Assembly (NCBI GenBank): GCA_002344005.1
Contig: DDTD01000016.1
Coordinates: forward strand, 1 to 42,008
DNA from: Ignavibacteria bacterium UBA2373
GTDB lineage: Bacteria; Bacteroidota; Ignavibacteria; Kapaibacteriales; UBA961
DNA length: 42,008 bases
Direction of reading: 5' to 3'
Part shown: piece by piece, positions 1 to 8,480 of the stretch
How the letters are laid out: every line of letters starts with the position of its first letter
Position numbering within the stretch: the stretch's first letter is position 1
The notes under the pieces: generated by a model
What the model saw: the letters and a program-made list of their open reading frames with translations, nothing else
Told to the model about the DNA's origin: nothing
Databases searched by the model: none
Made by a program: the position numbers and the translations under genes

Positions 1-141
1 AACGGAGTAATACTTTCGCGCAACAGAGTAATACTTCCGCAGCTTACAGTAAATTATAATCAGGATAAAGAAACAATAAAACTACTACAATCAGTTCAGC
101 ATTTTCATAATAATATTAAGCAATATGTTTATGTTTTATAA
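1..141 (+). CDS. 3' end of an unidentified gene (partial)
   Basis: An open frame enters from the left edge and stops at TAA 139-141, giving the last 46 residues, ending NNIKQYVYVL. The first two heptads, GVILSRN and RVILPQL, come from a 21-base direct repeat (bases 1-21 and 22-42), so the missing upstream part may be a tandem-repeat protein. No domain is recognisable in so short a tail. It is convergent with the methyltransferase gene, whose stop lies 17 bases further on. The frame could be fortuitous, but the lack of stops over 46 codons in AT-rich DNA and the repeat in phase with codons favour a real gene. Confidence 0.45.
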   Translation, partial: NGVILSRNRVILPQLTVNYNQDKETIKLLQSVQHFHNNIKQYVYVL

Positions 142-158
142 CAGCAACTATAATGTTA

Positions 159-1019
159 TTATCGCTTCTTTGATATAACACCAATTGTCTCGCGAAGATT
201 TGGAAAAATCATAAAGAGTAGGGAAGAAACAGGATTTTTTAAGAAATTCTTCACAGAAATAATACGAGAAGGCGAGTAATTCAGATAAAACTTTGTTACA
301 ACATTAAGATTTGCTTTATTCATTACTTCAAGAAGTTCCTCCATTGTATATTCGTGATGATGTCCTATGAATGGAATCTTGGAATCATAGATAGTGGCGG
401 CATGAGTTAGTGGTGTCTTTCCAAATAAAAAGCGCAATCGTTTGCGTAAATAAGCAATATTAGGCACATCAATCACAATAATCCCATTGTGGTGCATCAT
501 AGCTTTCAGGTTATTGAGAAAAAACGACAGACTATGTGGGTAATGTTCGATGACAGCCAACGCAAAGACGGCATCATAAGTAGTATTCCCGTGAAATGGC
601 TCTTCAAACGGATCATAATCAACAATAGTAACACCATTGCTTCTTACATAGTTAAAGAGTGGTGTAAATGATTCGCTATAATATTTTAGTGCTTCTGTCA
701 TGGTCACGGAAAAACCAAGCTGATGAAGTGTTAAAGGAAATGCGCTAAAGAAACCACCAACATCGCACACTGATTGGACATTGTTCTCAACTAAATGACA
801 ATAAATCTTATAATATCTAATTGCTGAGGATTTTACATATTGATGTAAGTCAATACGACCGGGCAGCCATCCGGCATTATGTTGTCCGGTTTCCAATTGC
901 ATTGTGTCATTGTAAAATGTAAATACATTTGCCACATTCTTTTGAAAGATATTGTCAAATTCTTGGAAAGTTATCAGTTTCATAATAGGGTTAACTTGTG
1001 AATGTATTACAGATTCCAT
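159..1019 (-). CDS. class I SAM-dependent methyltransferase
   Basis: A 286-residue protein with a Rossmann-type methyltransferase core. Motif I is around residues 84-92 (VCDVGGFFS, glycine-rich SAM loop). An acidic strand end follows at about 110. A long 'YDAVFALAVIEHYPH' stretch near 150 corresponds to motifs post-I/II, then 'GIIVIDVPN'. This matches the Methyltransf_11/23 type, often acting on small molecules, lipids or sugars; the substrate cannot be read. It lies head to head with the flippase gene, so a role in surface glycan or lipid modification is plausible but inferred. A TAnnTTTG promoter box lies 16-23 bases upstream of the ATG used. A second in-frame ATG at 983 is possible. Confidence 0.85.
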   Translation of the reverse strand: MESVIHSQVNPIMKLITFQEFDNIFQKNVANVFTFYNDTMQLETGQHNAGWLPGRIDLHQYVKSSAIRYYKIYCHLVENNVQSVCDVGGFFSAFPLTLHQLGFSVTMTEALKYYSESFTPLFNYVRSNGVTIVDYDPFEEPFHGNTTYDAVFALAVIEHYPHSLSFFLNNLKAMMHHNGIIVIDVPNIAYLRKRLRFLFGKTPLTHAATIYDSKIPFIGHHHEYTMEELLEVMNKANLNVVTKFYLNYSPSRIISVKNFLKNPVSSLLFMIFPNLRETIGVISKKR

Positions 1020-1034
1020 GTCATGTATTTAAAG

Positions 1035-1068
1035 CAAAGTTACGGACAGTTGAGGAATTGATGAACAA
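1035..1068 (-). promoter_or_regulatory. Bacteroidota-type promoter of the methyltransferase gene
   Basis: On the minus strand TAACTTTG (1042 to 1035) matches the -7 consensus TAnnTTTG exactly, and a TTG (1068 to 1066) lies 23 bases upstream, within the 17-23 spacing described for Flavobacterium promoters. Transcription would begin near 1028, close to the ATG at 1019. Confidence 0.5.
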
Positions 1069-1105
1069 TGCAGTGCAGTAGGGCAATGCAGTGCCGTATG
1101 CAGTG
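1068..1105. repeat. three copies of ATGCAGTG between divergent genes
   Basis: ATGCAGTG occurs at 1068-1075, 1086-1093 and 1098-1105, inside the 138-base divergent intergenic region. The spacings are 18 and 12 bases. Such short repeats between two promoters may be operator sites, but no regulator is known to bind this word and chance duplication is possible. Confidence 0.35.
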
Positions 1106-1123
1106 GCTTGTGATGAAAAACCA

Positions 1124-1131
1124 TAGTTTTG
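1124..1131 (+). promoter_or_regulatory. TAnnTTTG -7 box of the flippase gene
   Basis: TAGTTTTG matches TAnnTTTG exactly and lies 27-34 bases before the GTG start, just upstream of the AGGAGG ribosome binding site at 1140-1145. No TTG is found at the ideal -33 distance, so the call is tentative. Confidence 0.4.
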
Positions 1132-1157
1132 AAGTGAATAGGAGGTAAAAACAGACA

Positions 1158-2459
1158 GTGATCGGCTTTTTGAAACGTATGAGCGCGCCTTTACGAAGGG
1201 CAGATGCAAAGACAGCGAAGCATTTGCTGACTTCCCCCGAAACCCGTCGGGCTATGGTATTGTTCGCTTCGCAAATCTTGGGAATCTTGTTTGCGTTCTT
1301 GACCCAGAAACTGAATACAAACTATTTATCCAAAGAGGAATTCGGAGCAGTAACGTGGTGCACACAGTTGTTCATCATGTTGCATCCATTGTTCGAGTTT
1401 GGTTACTTTTTGTCGGGTACGCGAGCATTGACACGTGCGCATGAGAAAGAGAAAGTGCGTCAATGGTATGGTGTGTTGATTCTGGTGATGGGCGTAATGG
1501 GGCTGCTGATGTCTGTGAGTTTGCTGGCAGTCACGGTATTGTTTCCGTCATTATTCAATGATGAACTGACGCGCAATGCAATGTTGGTGGCTTCATCTTT
1601 ATCGTGGGCGTATGTCTTGCAATTTTTTCTGCAAAGTGTGGTGCAGGGAGCGGGTGATGTTAATCATTTGTCAATGTTTACGGTAATGTCGCGTTTTTTG
1701 ACAATGGCTTCGCTGGGCTTATGGATATATTTGGGGCGTTTATCTGTCGAGGCATCGCTTTTACTTAGTATGGGAGCTATGGCTTGCAGCGGAGTATTCG
1801 TGTTGTGGCGATTGTCGCCTCGGTTCACGCAGTGGAGGGATTTGCTGCCGGAATTGAGAAGCGAGAATAAGGAGTATGGTTGGCATATCTATATTGGTAA
1901 GCTGGTGTCCGTCCCTACATTCCAGTTAGCTCCAATCATGATACCATACTTTTCAACATTGACATCATCGGCTATCTATGGCGTAGGAAGCAATTTGGTG
2001 ACGCCTATGGTTCAGGCAACGCAATCAATCAGTATGACAATGTTTAAGAATTTCTCCCAGCAGAAGAAGTTGAAAGATCGGCTGATATTGATTAATGTCA
2101 TGGTGTTGATGATTATCGGGGGAAGTATTTATGTGTTTGCACCGTTTTTGATAACATTGTCGGCAAATGAAACATATCAGCAGGCAGTACCTTATATGTT
2201 ACCATTGGTACTTGGCGGTTTCTTTCAGGGACTTTGGCAACCCTTCCATCAATTTGCTTTAGCAAGAGGTAAAGGTGAGTGGATGAAGCATCAACTGATT
2301 ATGGGTTCGGTGACTGATTTAGCTCTTGCGCTGGTGCTTGTACCATTGTATGGTCTTGAAGGAGCATGCTGGCAATTCTGTTTAGGGAGAGTAATCCGTT
2401 TCTTTTTGACTTTGCACAATTATTATAGAACCGTGAAGCATATAGAGTCGGTGAGTTGA
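1158..2459 (+). CDS. Wzx-like polysaccharide flippase (MOP superfamily)
   Basis: A 433-residue integral membrane protein with about twelve hydrophobic segments and a typical MOP/Polysacc_synt start: 'LFASQILGILFAFLTQKLNTNYLSKEEFG' covers the first helix and the following conserved loop. These proteins flip lipid-linked oligosaccharides across the inner membrane or export similar substrates. The start is GTG, with a strong AGGAGG site at 1140-1145, 12 bases upstream; no ATG fits as well. It is divergent from the methyltransferase gene. No other polysaccharide genes are visible nearby, so the cargo is unknown. It could also be a MATE-like exporter, but length and N-terminus favour Wzx. Confidence 0.85.
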   Translation: MIGFLKRMSAPLRRADAKTAKHLLTSPETRRAMVLFASQILGILFAFLTQKLNTNYLSKEEFGAVTWCTQLFIMLHPLFEFGYFLSGTRALTRAHEKEKVRQWYGVLILVMGVMGLLMSVSLLAVTVLFPSLFNDELTRNAMLVASSLSWAYVLQFFLQSVVQGAGDVNHLSMFTVMSRFLTMASLGLWIYLGRLSVEASLLLSMGAMACSGVFVLWRLSPRFTQWRDLLPELRSENKEYGWHIYIGKLVSVPTFQLAPIMIPYFSTLTSSAIYGVGSNLVTPMVQATQSISMTMFKNFSQQKKLKDRLILINVMVLMIIGGSIYVFAPFLITLSANETYQQAVPYMLPLVLGGFFQGLWQPFHQFALARGKGEWMKHQLIMGSVTDLALALVLVPLYGLEGACWQFCLGRVIRFFLTLHNYYRTVKHIESVS

Positions 2460-2491
2460 TAGGCGACTTATGATGATGCGTCACCGATAAA

Positions 2492-2509
2492 CCCTCCCAA
2501 GCAGGAGGG
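2492..2509. terminator. hairpin between convergent genes, weak terminator
   Basis: CCCTCC (2492-2497) pairs with GGAGGG (2504-2509) across a six-base loop, 33 bases after the flippase stop. There is no clear T-run on either side, so it may be only a 3' end stabiliser. CTTATGATGA occurs twice around it (2467 and 2510). Confidence 0.35.
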
Positions 2510-2540
2510 CTTATGATGAGAAATCATTGGATTATGTGTA

Positions 2541-5500
2541 TCAGGGTTGCACCACAAATGGGTTGCCATTGATATAATAAATACCCGCCGGCAGATGTTG
2601 TACATTGATGTCTATATTATTTGCTCCCGCAAGGCAATACACTCTTTCCACTATGTCACCGTAAAGATTAGCAATGGTAAGTTGTATGTCCTGCGTAAGG
2701 GTTTGCGTAAACGATAGCGTAAAATGCCCATGATTCGGGTTGGGGTAGATGGTGGAGCGCACTCCGGGTATAATGTCGCTGACGGATGTATTGGGGTTGG
2801 CACCTGTTCTGAATCTCCAAACTTGTGACCATGTGCTTGTGCCGATGGCACTTTTTGCTCTGACCCGCCAATAGTATTGCGTTTCGGGCTGGAGTTGTTG
2901 AAGCGGTACAGAGACTACAGTAAGCAGCGAGTCTTGATAGACAAGATTCGTCATTTCTCTGTTGACGCCGACTTGTAAGTGATAGTAGCCGACATCAGGA
3001 GTGATGCGCCATGTGAGCGTTGGTCTGATATTCACACCTGTCATACCATCGCCGGGGCTGTCTAATCGTGGGGCGGCAAGAATAGTAGTAAAGAAGTAGG
3101 GTGCAGACCAATCGCCGACATTATTGTTCATTACCCAACGCACTCGCCAATAGTAACCCGCACCATTTTGTGGAAGAATCGTCGTGTAGCTTGTGTCTTG
3201 CAGGTCTTTGACTTCGGCAAGTATCGTTGCAAAGTTGAGTGAGCGCGAGAGCTGGATTTCATAGCGCAACCCTTTCACAGGTAATGACCAACGTAACTGT
3301 ACTGTTAAGGGCATATTGATTGATTGATTTGCAGGGGCAATAAGTGTGGGAGCAGTCAGCACTCTCATGAAGGTTCTTTTGTCTGTCCATGCGCTATTGC
3401 CAACATCGCTGATGGCGCGTATTCTCCAGTAAAAACTTTGATTGGCTTGCATGGCGAATCGGTATGAATCACGTGAGAGAACGGTGTCGAGTCGTAGAGT
3501 CGCTTTTGTGAATAGTGAATCCGTTGCTATTTGTACATTATAGCGTTGGGCACCATTGACTGTCGTCCAACGTAGGGTAGTATCTGCGCTGAATGTCCTC
3601 ATATTATCCGGCGGCGACAGTAATCGAGGAGTTACCAAGATATCTAAACCGGTCGTGAAGTCAAAGTATTCGCTCCATTGTCCGAAGCCACGCACATTGC
3701 GCCCACGTACTCTCCAGTAATATGTCTTTTTAGGGTCGAGACCGGACACAGTATAGGAAGTGTCGGTAAGGGCATCTTCATTGATAAGAAATGTTGAAAA
3801 TTTTTTGTCATCGGTGAATTGGAGGAGATAAGAACGAGCTTTGTTATCCCTTTTCCATACAAGCTTTGTTGCTCTTGGGACATCAAAAGCAGTATTGAGT
3901 GGAGCAATCAGCGAAGGTTTGTCAGGAATCGCGTCATACACTTCAAATGTTGCATAGCCCAGCCGATCAATTCTGCCATTGGAAGCATCAATAATCACAC
4001 GTGCTTCAGCGCGATATGTACCATTAGCATTTGCCGTGAAGAATCCTTGATAGAGTCCTTGACTTATTCTTGTGAGTTGCAGATTACTTGCTATTGCCCC
4101 GCCATCATCGGTGATTTTGACAGTGACATTAGGTTCACTAAAGAATCTGCGCAAGACTTTGACCGTGACAGGTACTTTATCATTCACTTTGAAAATGGAA
4201 TCGGGTACTGTGACGGTAAGAGTAGCTTCGGAAAGATAACTAAGCGTAAACCAAGAACGTACATTGGACGTGTCATAGATGAGTCCCCAAGTTCCTTCTT
4301 TGGGTTGGGCTATATAGTAATATGCTACGCGGTCATTGGGAAATTCTCTGAAACCGAAGCGAGCATAAGGTTTGTAACCGTCAGGTTGAGGAGTTGTTGG
4401 GGTAATGATTGCTCCATCGGGTGCTTTAAGTCGAAAGCCATGCTTCAGAAATTGGGCAGGCGTTATATTATCTTTAGCAGTGAGTATAAACATAACAGTA
4501 TCCATGAAAGGATCAATAGTCACCGGCACAGTATCAATACGCGGAAACCCACTTAATATTCTCTTATTCAAGGATGCGAAGATTGGCTGGTTTTGTCTAT
4601 TGTTGCGTGCTTTTACCCAACGTGATGTGATGGAGTCATCAGCATCCACGACATAGAAATTAGTGCGTCCGCCACCTAAAGCAGCAGGGGAGACATTGGC
4701 AAGTACAGGTATAGCTTTTGTCAGCGGCGTAAGCTTCGTTTCATACGGTTCAGGAAGCACGGTAATGTAATCAGCCAACCGCATAGTATAGACATCATTC
4801 GCTATGCTTGCTCCAATATGCTGGTTGGTAGCAGAGAATCGGCTGGTGAAATTAGCCGTTCCGCTTTGTCTTTGTAAATATAAGGTGTTGGACGGCGGTA
4901 TTTTGTCATCGGGAATAATAGTGATTGTCGAGGCTTCTTGACGAAGAGCGCATCGTGCTGCATCAAGATTATCAATGGCAAACCAGAGCAGCGATTGATT
5001 TTTGATGAGGATACGGTTATCAGGTTTTATGATATTGTTAGCCCCAGCCCATACGCCATCAGCCGCAGCAGAGAATTGCCGGGAAGGAGCATCGGGCGAG
5101 TATGTATCAGAAAAGAATCCGGCTAATAATTCGGAGCAGCCGTCAAAATAAGAACGAGAATTGGCAAGCGCATTATGGGAGATATTGAGCGTAACAAAGG
5201 GTGCATCGAAATTGAGTAAGGAAGCGGCAGCCGCAGCAACATAGCCGTCGGAAGCATCAGGAATTTCATCATGAGGAATATCAAAGACGATGGGCTTTGT
5301 TCCGGCTATGGCAAGATATGATTGCTTCGGTTCATTACCGGAATAGAGCGGCGGCAACCCTTTTTCATTAAGCCGTCGAAGGAAATCACTTCCCAATTGA
5401 CTTTGAGCAATCACCGGAGATTGTGTGTCGAAGGCACGTAAGAAAGGATGAACCGTTGCCTCGAATGTATTGGAATTGAGGAGCTTATTAGCTAAGAAAG

Positions 5501-6635
5501 AGCCGAAGTGGGGAGTGCCGAGAGTGGCAATCTTGCTGAAAGTTCCTTTATAATTCGTATCCGTAACGGCATAACGAGCAATAAGCCCGGCAGTGCCATG
5601 AGCCGCAATGCCTATGCGTTTACCATTATACCAGCGTTGAGAAAGAGTGTCCACCATTTTGCGAAGAATCACAGCATTTGTGTCAATGCGCCCATCGAAG
5701 GGATAAAGCAATTGCCATGCATCAATGCCGGAGGAGCGCAAAGAATCGGAGGTGAGCATGAAGTTACCGCCACCGGCACCTCTCATAAGTAAAACAGGAG
5801 TGTTATTTGGGTTGATGAAGCGATCTAAACCTGATGGCGGAATAAGCCCCGATACCGGCATTTCGCCCTTATCAGCATAATAATCCCATCCGGGAAAATA
5901 CTGCATATCGGACTTTAGAGTAGGATGGAAGTAAACATAGATATCAATCCGCTTCGATTTATCAAATCCGGCAGCGAACTTATAGGTGTATTCGAGATGC
6001 CCGTAAATCTTGTTACTTTCTTTTGCTAAGAAATCAATGCGCAAGATAGTAACGTCATTGATATGGAGATAGGGGTAATCTTCTTCTGTGAAGTCAACAG
6101 TAGCATTATCAATGGGTTTGAGTACAGAGTTGAAGTAATTATTGTTCCATCGTGCTCTGGGGCTAATCACTGCATAGCGGACACTGTCCGGCACATTGAC
6201 GAAGTGTAATCTTATCCCTTGCTCGCCTTTATATCCTGTTTTGAAGCTGCGAATTTCAGACCAAGGACCAACCCCGCATGAATTGACGGCACGCACACGC
6301 CAGAAATAGGTATTCTTACCTTCAAGCGGATGCAGTTGATAACGATTGCACACTCCACAAAGCCAATCGGCATAGAGTTCTAATTTATCATCAAAGGTTA
6401 CTGTGTCGGAGAGTATTGAATCTCTGCGAACTTCCAGCTCATATTTCATAGCCCATCCTGTTGGTTCCCATTTCAAAAGCTCTTCACGAGATGAGAAGTC
6501 TTCGGTATTATTGGCAGGAGAAATCAACAAAGTCGAGTCAGGTACGGGCATTTTATCACAAGGATCTTGCGCAAGCATAGTAAACGATACGGCTATGCTG
6601 AGAAGAAAGATGGAACAATATGTGATGAATTTCAT
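2541..6635 (-). CDS. secreted T9SS cargo with degenerate lipase-like domain and FN3 repeats
   Basis: A 1364-residue exported protein. The start chosen is ATG 6635, preceded by AGGA at a good distance; ATG 6647 lies upstream of that site. A signal peptide covers residues 1-23 (ending TMLAQ). A fibronectin-III-like domain follows (about 30-150). Next is an alpha/beta-hydrolase region (about 275-520) resembling PGAP1/lipase folds: 'VLLMRG', the elbow 'AAHGTAGLIARY', 'TLGTPHFGS', 'DASDGYV' and 'ISHNAL'. A linker and beta-sandwich come next, then four FN3-like repeats (about 908-1278), each ending with a YYWRVR-type strand. The end is a T9SS type A sorting domain starting YPNP (about 1297-1364). 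The usual nucleophilic serine of GHSxGG is glycine here (residue 347), while the Asp and His positions (463 and 487) persist. It is probably surface-bound or released; binding rather than hydrolysis is inferred. Confidence 0.85.
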   Translation of the reverse strand: MKFITYCSIFLLSIAVSFTMLAQDPCDKMPVPDSTLLISPANNTEDFSSREELLKWEPTGWAMKYELEVRRDSILSDTVTFDDKLELYADWLCGVCNRYQLHPLEGKNTYFWRVRAVNSCGVGPWSEIRSFKTGYKGEQGIRLHFVNVPDSVRYAVISPRARWNNNYFNSVLKPIDNATVDFTEEDYPYLHINDVTILRIDFLAKESNKIYGHLEYTYKFAAGFDKSKRIDIYVYFHPTLKSDMQYFPGWDYYADKGEMPVSGLIPPSGLDRFINPNNTPVLLMRGAGGGNFMLTSDSLRSSGIDAWQLLYPFDGRIDTNAVILRKMVDTLSQRWYNGKRIGIAAHGTAGLIARYAVTDTNYKGTFSKIATLGTPHFGSFLANKLLNSNTFEATVHPFLRAFDTQSPVIAQSQLGSDFLRRLNEKGLPPLYSGNEPKQSYLAIAGTKPIVFDIPHDEIPDASDGYVAAAAASLLNFDAPFVTLNISHNALANSRSYFDGCSELLAGFFSDTYSPDAPSRQFSAAADGVWAGANNIIKPDNRILIKNQSLLWFAIDNLDAARCALRQEASTITIIPDDKIPPSNTLYLQRQSGTANFTSRFSATNQHIGASIANDVYTMRLADYITVLPEPYETKLTPLTKAIPVLANVSPAALGGGRTNFYVVDADDSITSRWVKARNNRQNQPIFASLNKRILSGFPRIDTVPVTIDPFMDTVMFILTAKDNITPAQFLKHGFRLKAPDGAIITPTTPQPDGYKPYARFGFREFPNDRVAYYYIAQPKEGTWGLIYDTSNVRSWFTLSYLSEATLTVTVPDSIFKVNDKVPVTVKVLRRFFSEPNVTVKITDDGGAIASNLQLTRISQGLYQGFFTANANGTYRAEARVIIDASNGRIDRLGYATFEVYDAIPDKPSLIAPLNTAFDVPRATKLVWKRDNKARSYLLQFTDDKKFSTFLINEDALTDTSYTVSGLDPKKTYYWRVRGRNVRGFGQWSEYFDFTTGLDILVTPRLLSPPDNMRTFSADTTLRWTTVNGAQRYNVQIATDSLFTKATLRLDTVLSRDSYRFAMQANQSFYWRIRAISDVGNSAWTDKRTFMRVLTAPTLIAPANQSINMPLTVQLRWSLPVKGLRYEIQLSRSLNFATILAEVKDLQDTSYTTILPQNGAGYYWRVRWVMNNNVGDWSAPYFFTTILAAPRLDSPGDGMTGVNIRPTLTWRITPDVGYYHLQVGVNREMTNLVYQDSLLTVVSVPLQQLQPETQYYWRVRAKSAIGTSTWSQVWRFRTGANPNTSVSDIIPGVRSTIYPNPNHGHFTLSFTQTLTQDIQLTIANLYGDIVERVYCLAGANNIDINVQHLPAGIYYINGNPFVVQP

Positions 6636-6844
6636 GATAATCCTCATGAGAGTGTATAGTTAAACAAGGTATCTTCAAGAACAGTGCCATTCAGAACAGC
6701 AGAATACGATTCAGTGTAAATATTAGCATTAACTATAAGTAATGCAATCATATAACGCATAGTACGCAATGTGAATCACTTGGCTTTCATTGACAATATG
6801 GCTAATAATCAACAGGGGTAGTGAGAAGCGTAAAGGAAGTCAAG

Positions 6845-6876
6845 TTGCGCAACAATAGATTCATGAGGTATTTTTG
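6845..6876 (+). promoter_or_regulatory. Bacteroidota-type promoter of the Rieske gene
   Basis: TTG at 6845-6847, then 21 bases, then TATTTTTG at 6869-6876, a full TAnnTTTG match. Transcription would begin near 6883, which excludes the in-frame TTG at 6874 as a start and supports ATG 6898 with AGGAG at 6888-6892. Confidence 0.6.
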
Positions 6877-6897
6877 CATCACCCTTTAGGAGTAACT

Positions 6898-7254
6898 ATG
6901 GAATTTAATGGTAAACCATATCGTGCATTACTTTCAATACAAGAGATACCCAGCGGTAAGGCATTGACTGTCAATGATGAACAAGAAGGGGACTTAGCAG
7001 TATTCCATCACAATGGACGCTATTATATCACATCGAATATATGTCCCCATCATCATGCATCTGTATTAGCGCAAGGGTATGTTGAAGATGGTGTGGTGAT
7101 ATGCCCGCTTCATCACTATGAATATTCTTTGGAATCGGGAGCTTGTCTTACCGGTGGAGCCGACATTAAAGTCTATGAGTATCATGTTGAAAATGAAATA
7201 CTTTACATTGAAGACAAGCCGGCAATTCAGCCAAAGTGGATGTCGAATTTTTAA
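6898..7254 (+). CDS. Rieske [2Fe-2S] ferredoxin-like protein
   Basis: A 118-residue soluble protein with the complete Rieske cluster motif: Cys49-x-His51, 17 residues, then Cys69-x-x-His72 (CPH and CPLH). This resembles the small Rieske ferredoxins of dioxygenase systems and NirD. It carries electrons between a reductase and a terminal enzyme; neither partner is in the window. The start is ATG 6898, with AGGAG five bases before it and a promoter box further upstream. Its stop is four bases from the convergent thioredoxin gene. There is no signal peptide or membrane anchor, so it is cytoplasmic rather than part of a cytochrome bc complex. Confidence 0.85.
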   Translation: MEFNGKPYRALLSIQEIPSGKALTVNDEQEGDLAVFHHNGRYYITSNICPHHHASVLAQGYVEDGVVICPLHHYEYSLESGACLTGGADIKVYEYHVENEILYIEDKPAIQPKWMSNF

Positions 7255-7258
7255 GTGA

Positions 7259-7840
7259 TTACTGCTGTATAGCTTTAGTGATCGTTGCGTCTAACTCATC
7301 ATGAGCAATGTTTTTACCGATAATTATGCCGTCTCTGTTTATGACCCACATACTTGGAATTGATTCAATGCCATAACGAACTGCAACATCATTATCCCAG
7401 AATTTCCCGTCGGCAACTTGCACCCAGTTCATCTGATTTTCTTTAATATATTCTTTCCAACCATCTAAGCCGTCTTGTTTATCAAGAGAAATGCCTATAA
7501 ACTCCACATTGTTATTCTTAAACTTTTCATAGGACTCTTTGACATACGGTATGGAGCGACGGCAAGGAGGACACCATGTTGCCCAAAAATCAATAACGAC
7601 TGTTTTGCCTTTGAACTGAGAAAGTGATACGGGTTTACCTTCCGTATTGTTCATCGTAAAATTCGGTGCAGCATTACCAACTTCAATACCGACATTTTGC
7701 TCTGGTGCGCTTTGTTGAGTATCCGTATTTTGAGCATTTGACTCAGCAGAGGATTGTGGAAGCGACTCTTGCTCTTTTTGTTGTGAACATGAAGCAAAAG
7801 TGAATGCGATAATTGCGACTAAAAGAGTAAGTTTTTTCAT
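7259..7840 (-). CDS. TlpA/ResA-like lipoprotein thioredoxin
   Basis: A 193-residue exported thiol oxidoreductase. Residues 1-18 are a lipoprotein signal ending FASC, with Cys18 as the likely lipidated residue. A Ser/Gln-rich linker runs to about 50. An AhpC/TSA-TlpA thioredoxin fold follows with the redox motif WCPPC (Cys90, Cys93) and the cis-Pro region 'GIESIPSMWVINRDG'. Family members reduce disulfides in c-type cytochrome maturation or other envelope proteins. It would be anchored in the periplasm. It lies downstream of the peroxiredoxin gene on the same strand, but a strong terminator separates them, so it probably has its own promoter. Confidence 0.88.
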   Translation of the reverse strand: MKKLTLLVAIIAFTFASCSQQKEQESLPQSSAESNAQNTDTQQSAPEQNVGIEVGNAAPNFTMNNTEGKPVSLSQFKGKTVVIDFWATWCPPCRRSIPYVKESYEKFKNNNVEFIGISLDKQDGLDGWKEYIKENQMNWVQVADGKFWDNDVAVRYGIESIPSMWVINRDGIIIGKNIAHDELDATITKAIQQ

Positions 7841-7859
7841 AAGTAGTTAGTAAATAATG

Positions 7860-7893
7860 AAAAAAAGCCCGATGCAGTATAGAGGCATCGGGC
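7860..7893 (-). terminator. rho-independent terminator of the peroxiredoxin gene
   Basis: On the minus strand a perfect 9-bp stem GCCCGATGC/GCATCGGGC (7893-7885 with 7875-7867) with a nine-base loop is followed by seven T residues (7866-7860). It lies 27 bases after the stop codon. Confidence 0.9.
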
Positions 7894-7920
7894 ATTGCTT
7901 GAATATTGATGTTGAGACAA

Positions 7921-8394
7921 TTACGCCAAAGATTGAACAGCATTCATGAGAGCATTGTAATCGGGTTCAAGCCCCGGATTAGCAGTTACTTCCATATAGC
8001 TGATAACTCCTTCTTTATTGATAAGCACGGTGGCACGATGAGAACGTGTCAGCCCTTCTAATCCGGCAAAATTAGGAAGTTCCAAGCCGTATGCTTGTAT
8101 TGTCGAGAGAGTATAATCCGACAAGAGTGGATAATTGATATTGTTTTGTTGAGCAAAAACAGCATTGGAAAAAGGAATGTCGGCACTAATGCCGAACACT
8201 TGTGCCGAAGCTGAATTCAATGTATCCATCGAATCGCGCATTGTGCAGAGTTGCTTTTGGCATACGCCTGTGAATGCTGCGGGATAGAATGCTAAAATCA
8301 CATTCTTGCCACGATAATCCGATAACTTGTGTTTTGTACTCTGATGATCTACCAGTTCAAATTCCGGTGCGAGTTGTCCTATTGCAAGCGACAT
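7921..8394 (-). CDS. peroxiredoxin (AhpC/TSA family, PrxQ/AhpE-like)
   Basis: A 157-residue thiol peroxidase that reduces hydrogen peroxide or alkyl hydroperoxides. The peroxidatic site is 'YPAAFTGVCQKQLC' with Cys45, followed five residues later by Cys50, the C-x4-C spacing typical of PrxQ/Bcp. The wording FTGVC also recalls AhpE. The start chosen is ATG 8394, preceded by a G-rich Shine-Dalgarno (AAGGGGG, around 8402-8408). An upstream in-frame ATG at 8508 would overlap the divergent HD gene and add 38 residues without family support. It is cytoplasmic. The electron donor, probably thioredoxin, is not in the window. Confidence 0.88.
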   Translation of the reverse strand: MSLAIGQLAPEFELVDHQSTKHKLSDYRGKNVILAFYPAAFTGVCQKQLCTMRDSMDTLNSASAQVFGISADIPFSNAVFAQQNNINYPLLSDYTLSTIQAYGLELPNFAGLEGLTRSHRATVLINKEGVISYMEVTANPGLEPDYNALMNAVQSLA

Positions 8395-8480
8395 CCACTC
8401 ACCCCCTTTCGTGATTGTGAAATAAAAATTGTACTTTAGTGTCGCATGAAACGATTTATAGTAATATTTATTTATAGGCA

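Noticed and set aside
3819..4556. 245-codon open frame on the plus strand inside the lipase-like gene
   Set aside because: It is antisense to a well-supported secreted protein, has no ribosome binding site and its translation has no recognisable domain or sensible composition.
6874..6897. TTG start giving eight extra residues to the Rieske protein
   Set aside because: The TTG lies inside the predicted promoter -7 box; ATG 6898 has AGGAG at ideal distance.
6636..6897. Possible small RNA or extra gene in the 262-base divergent gap
   Set aside because: Apart from the Rieske promoter near 6845-6876 no hairpin, ORF with ribosome binding site or repeat was seen.
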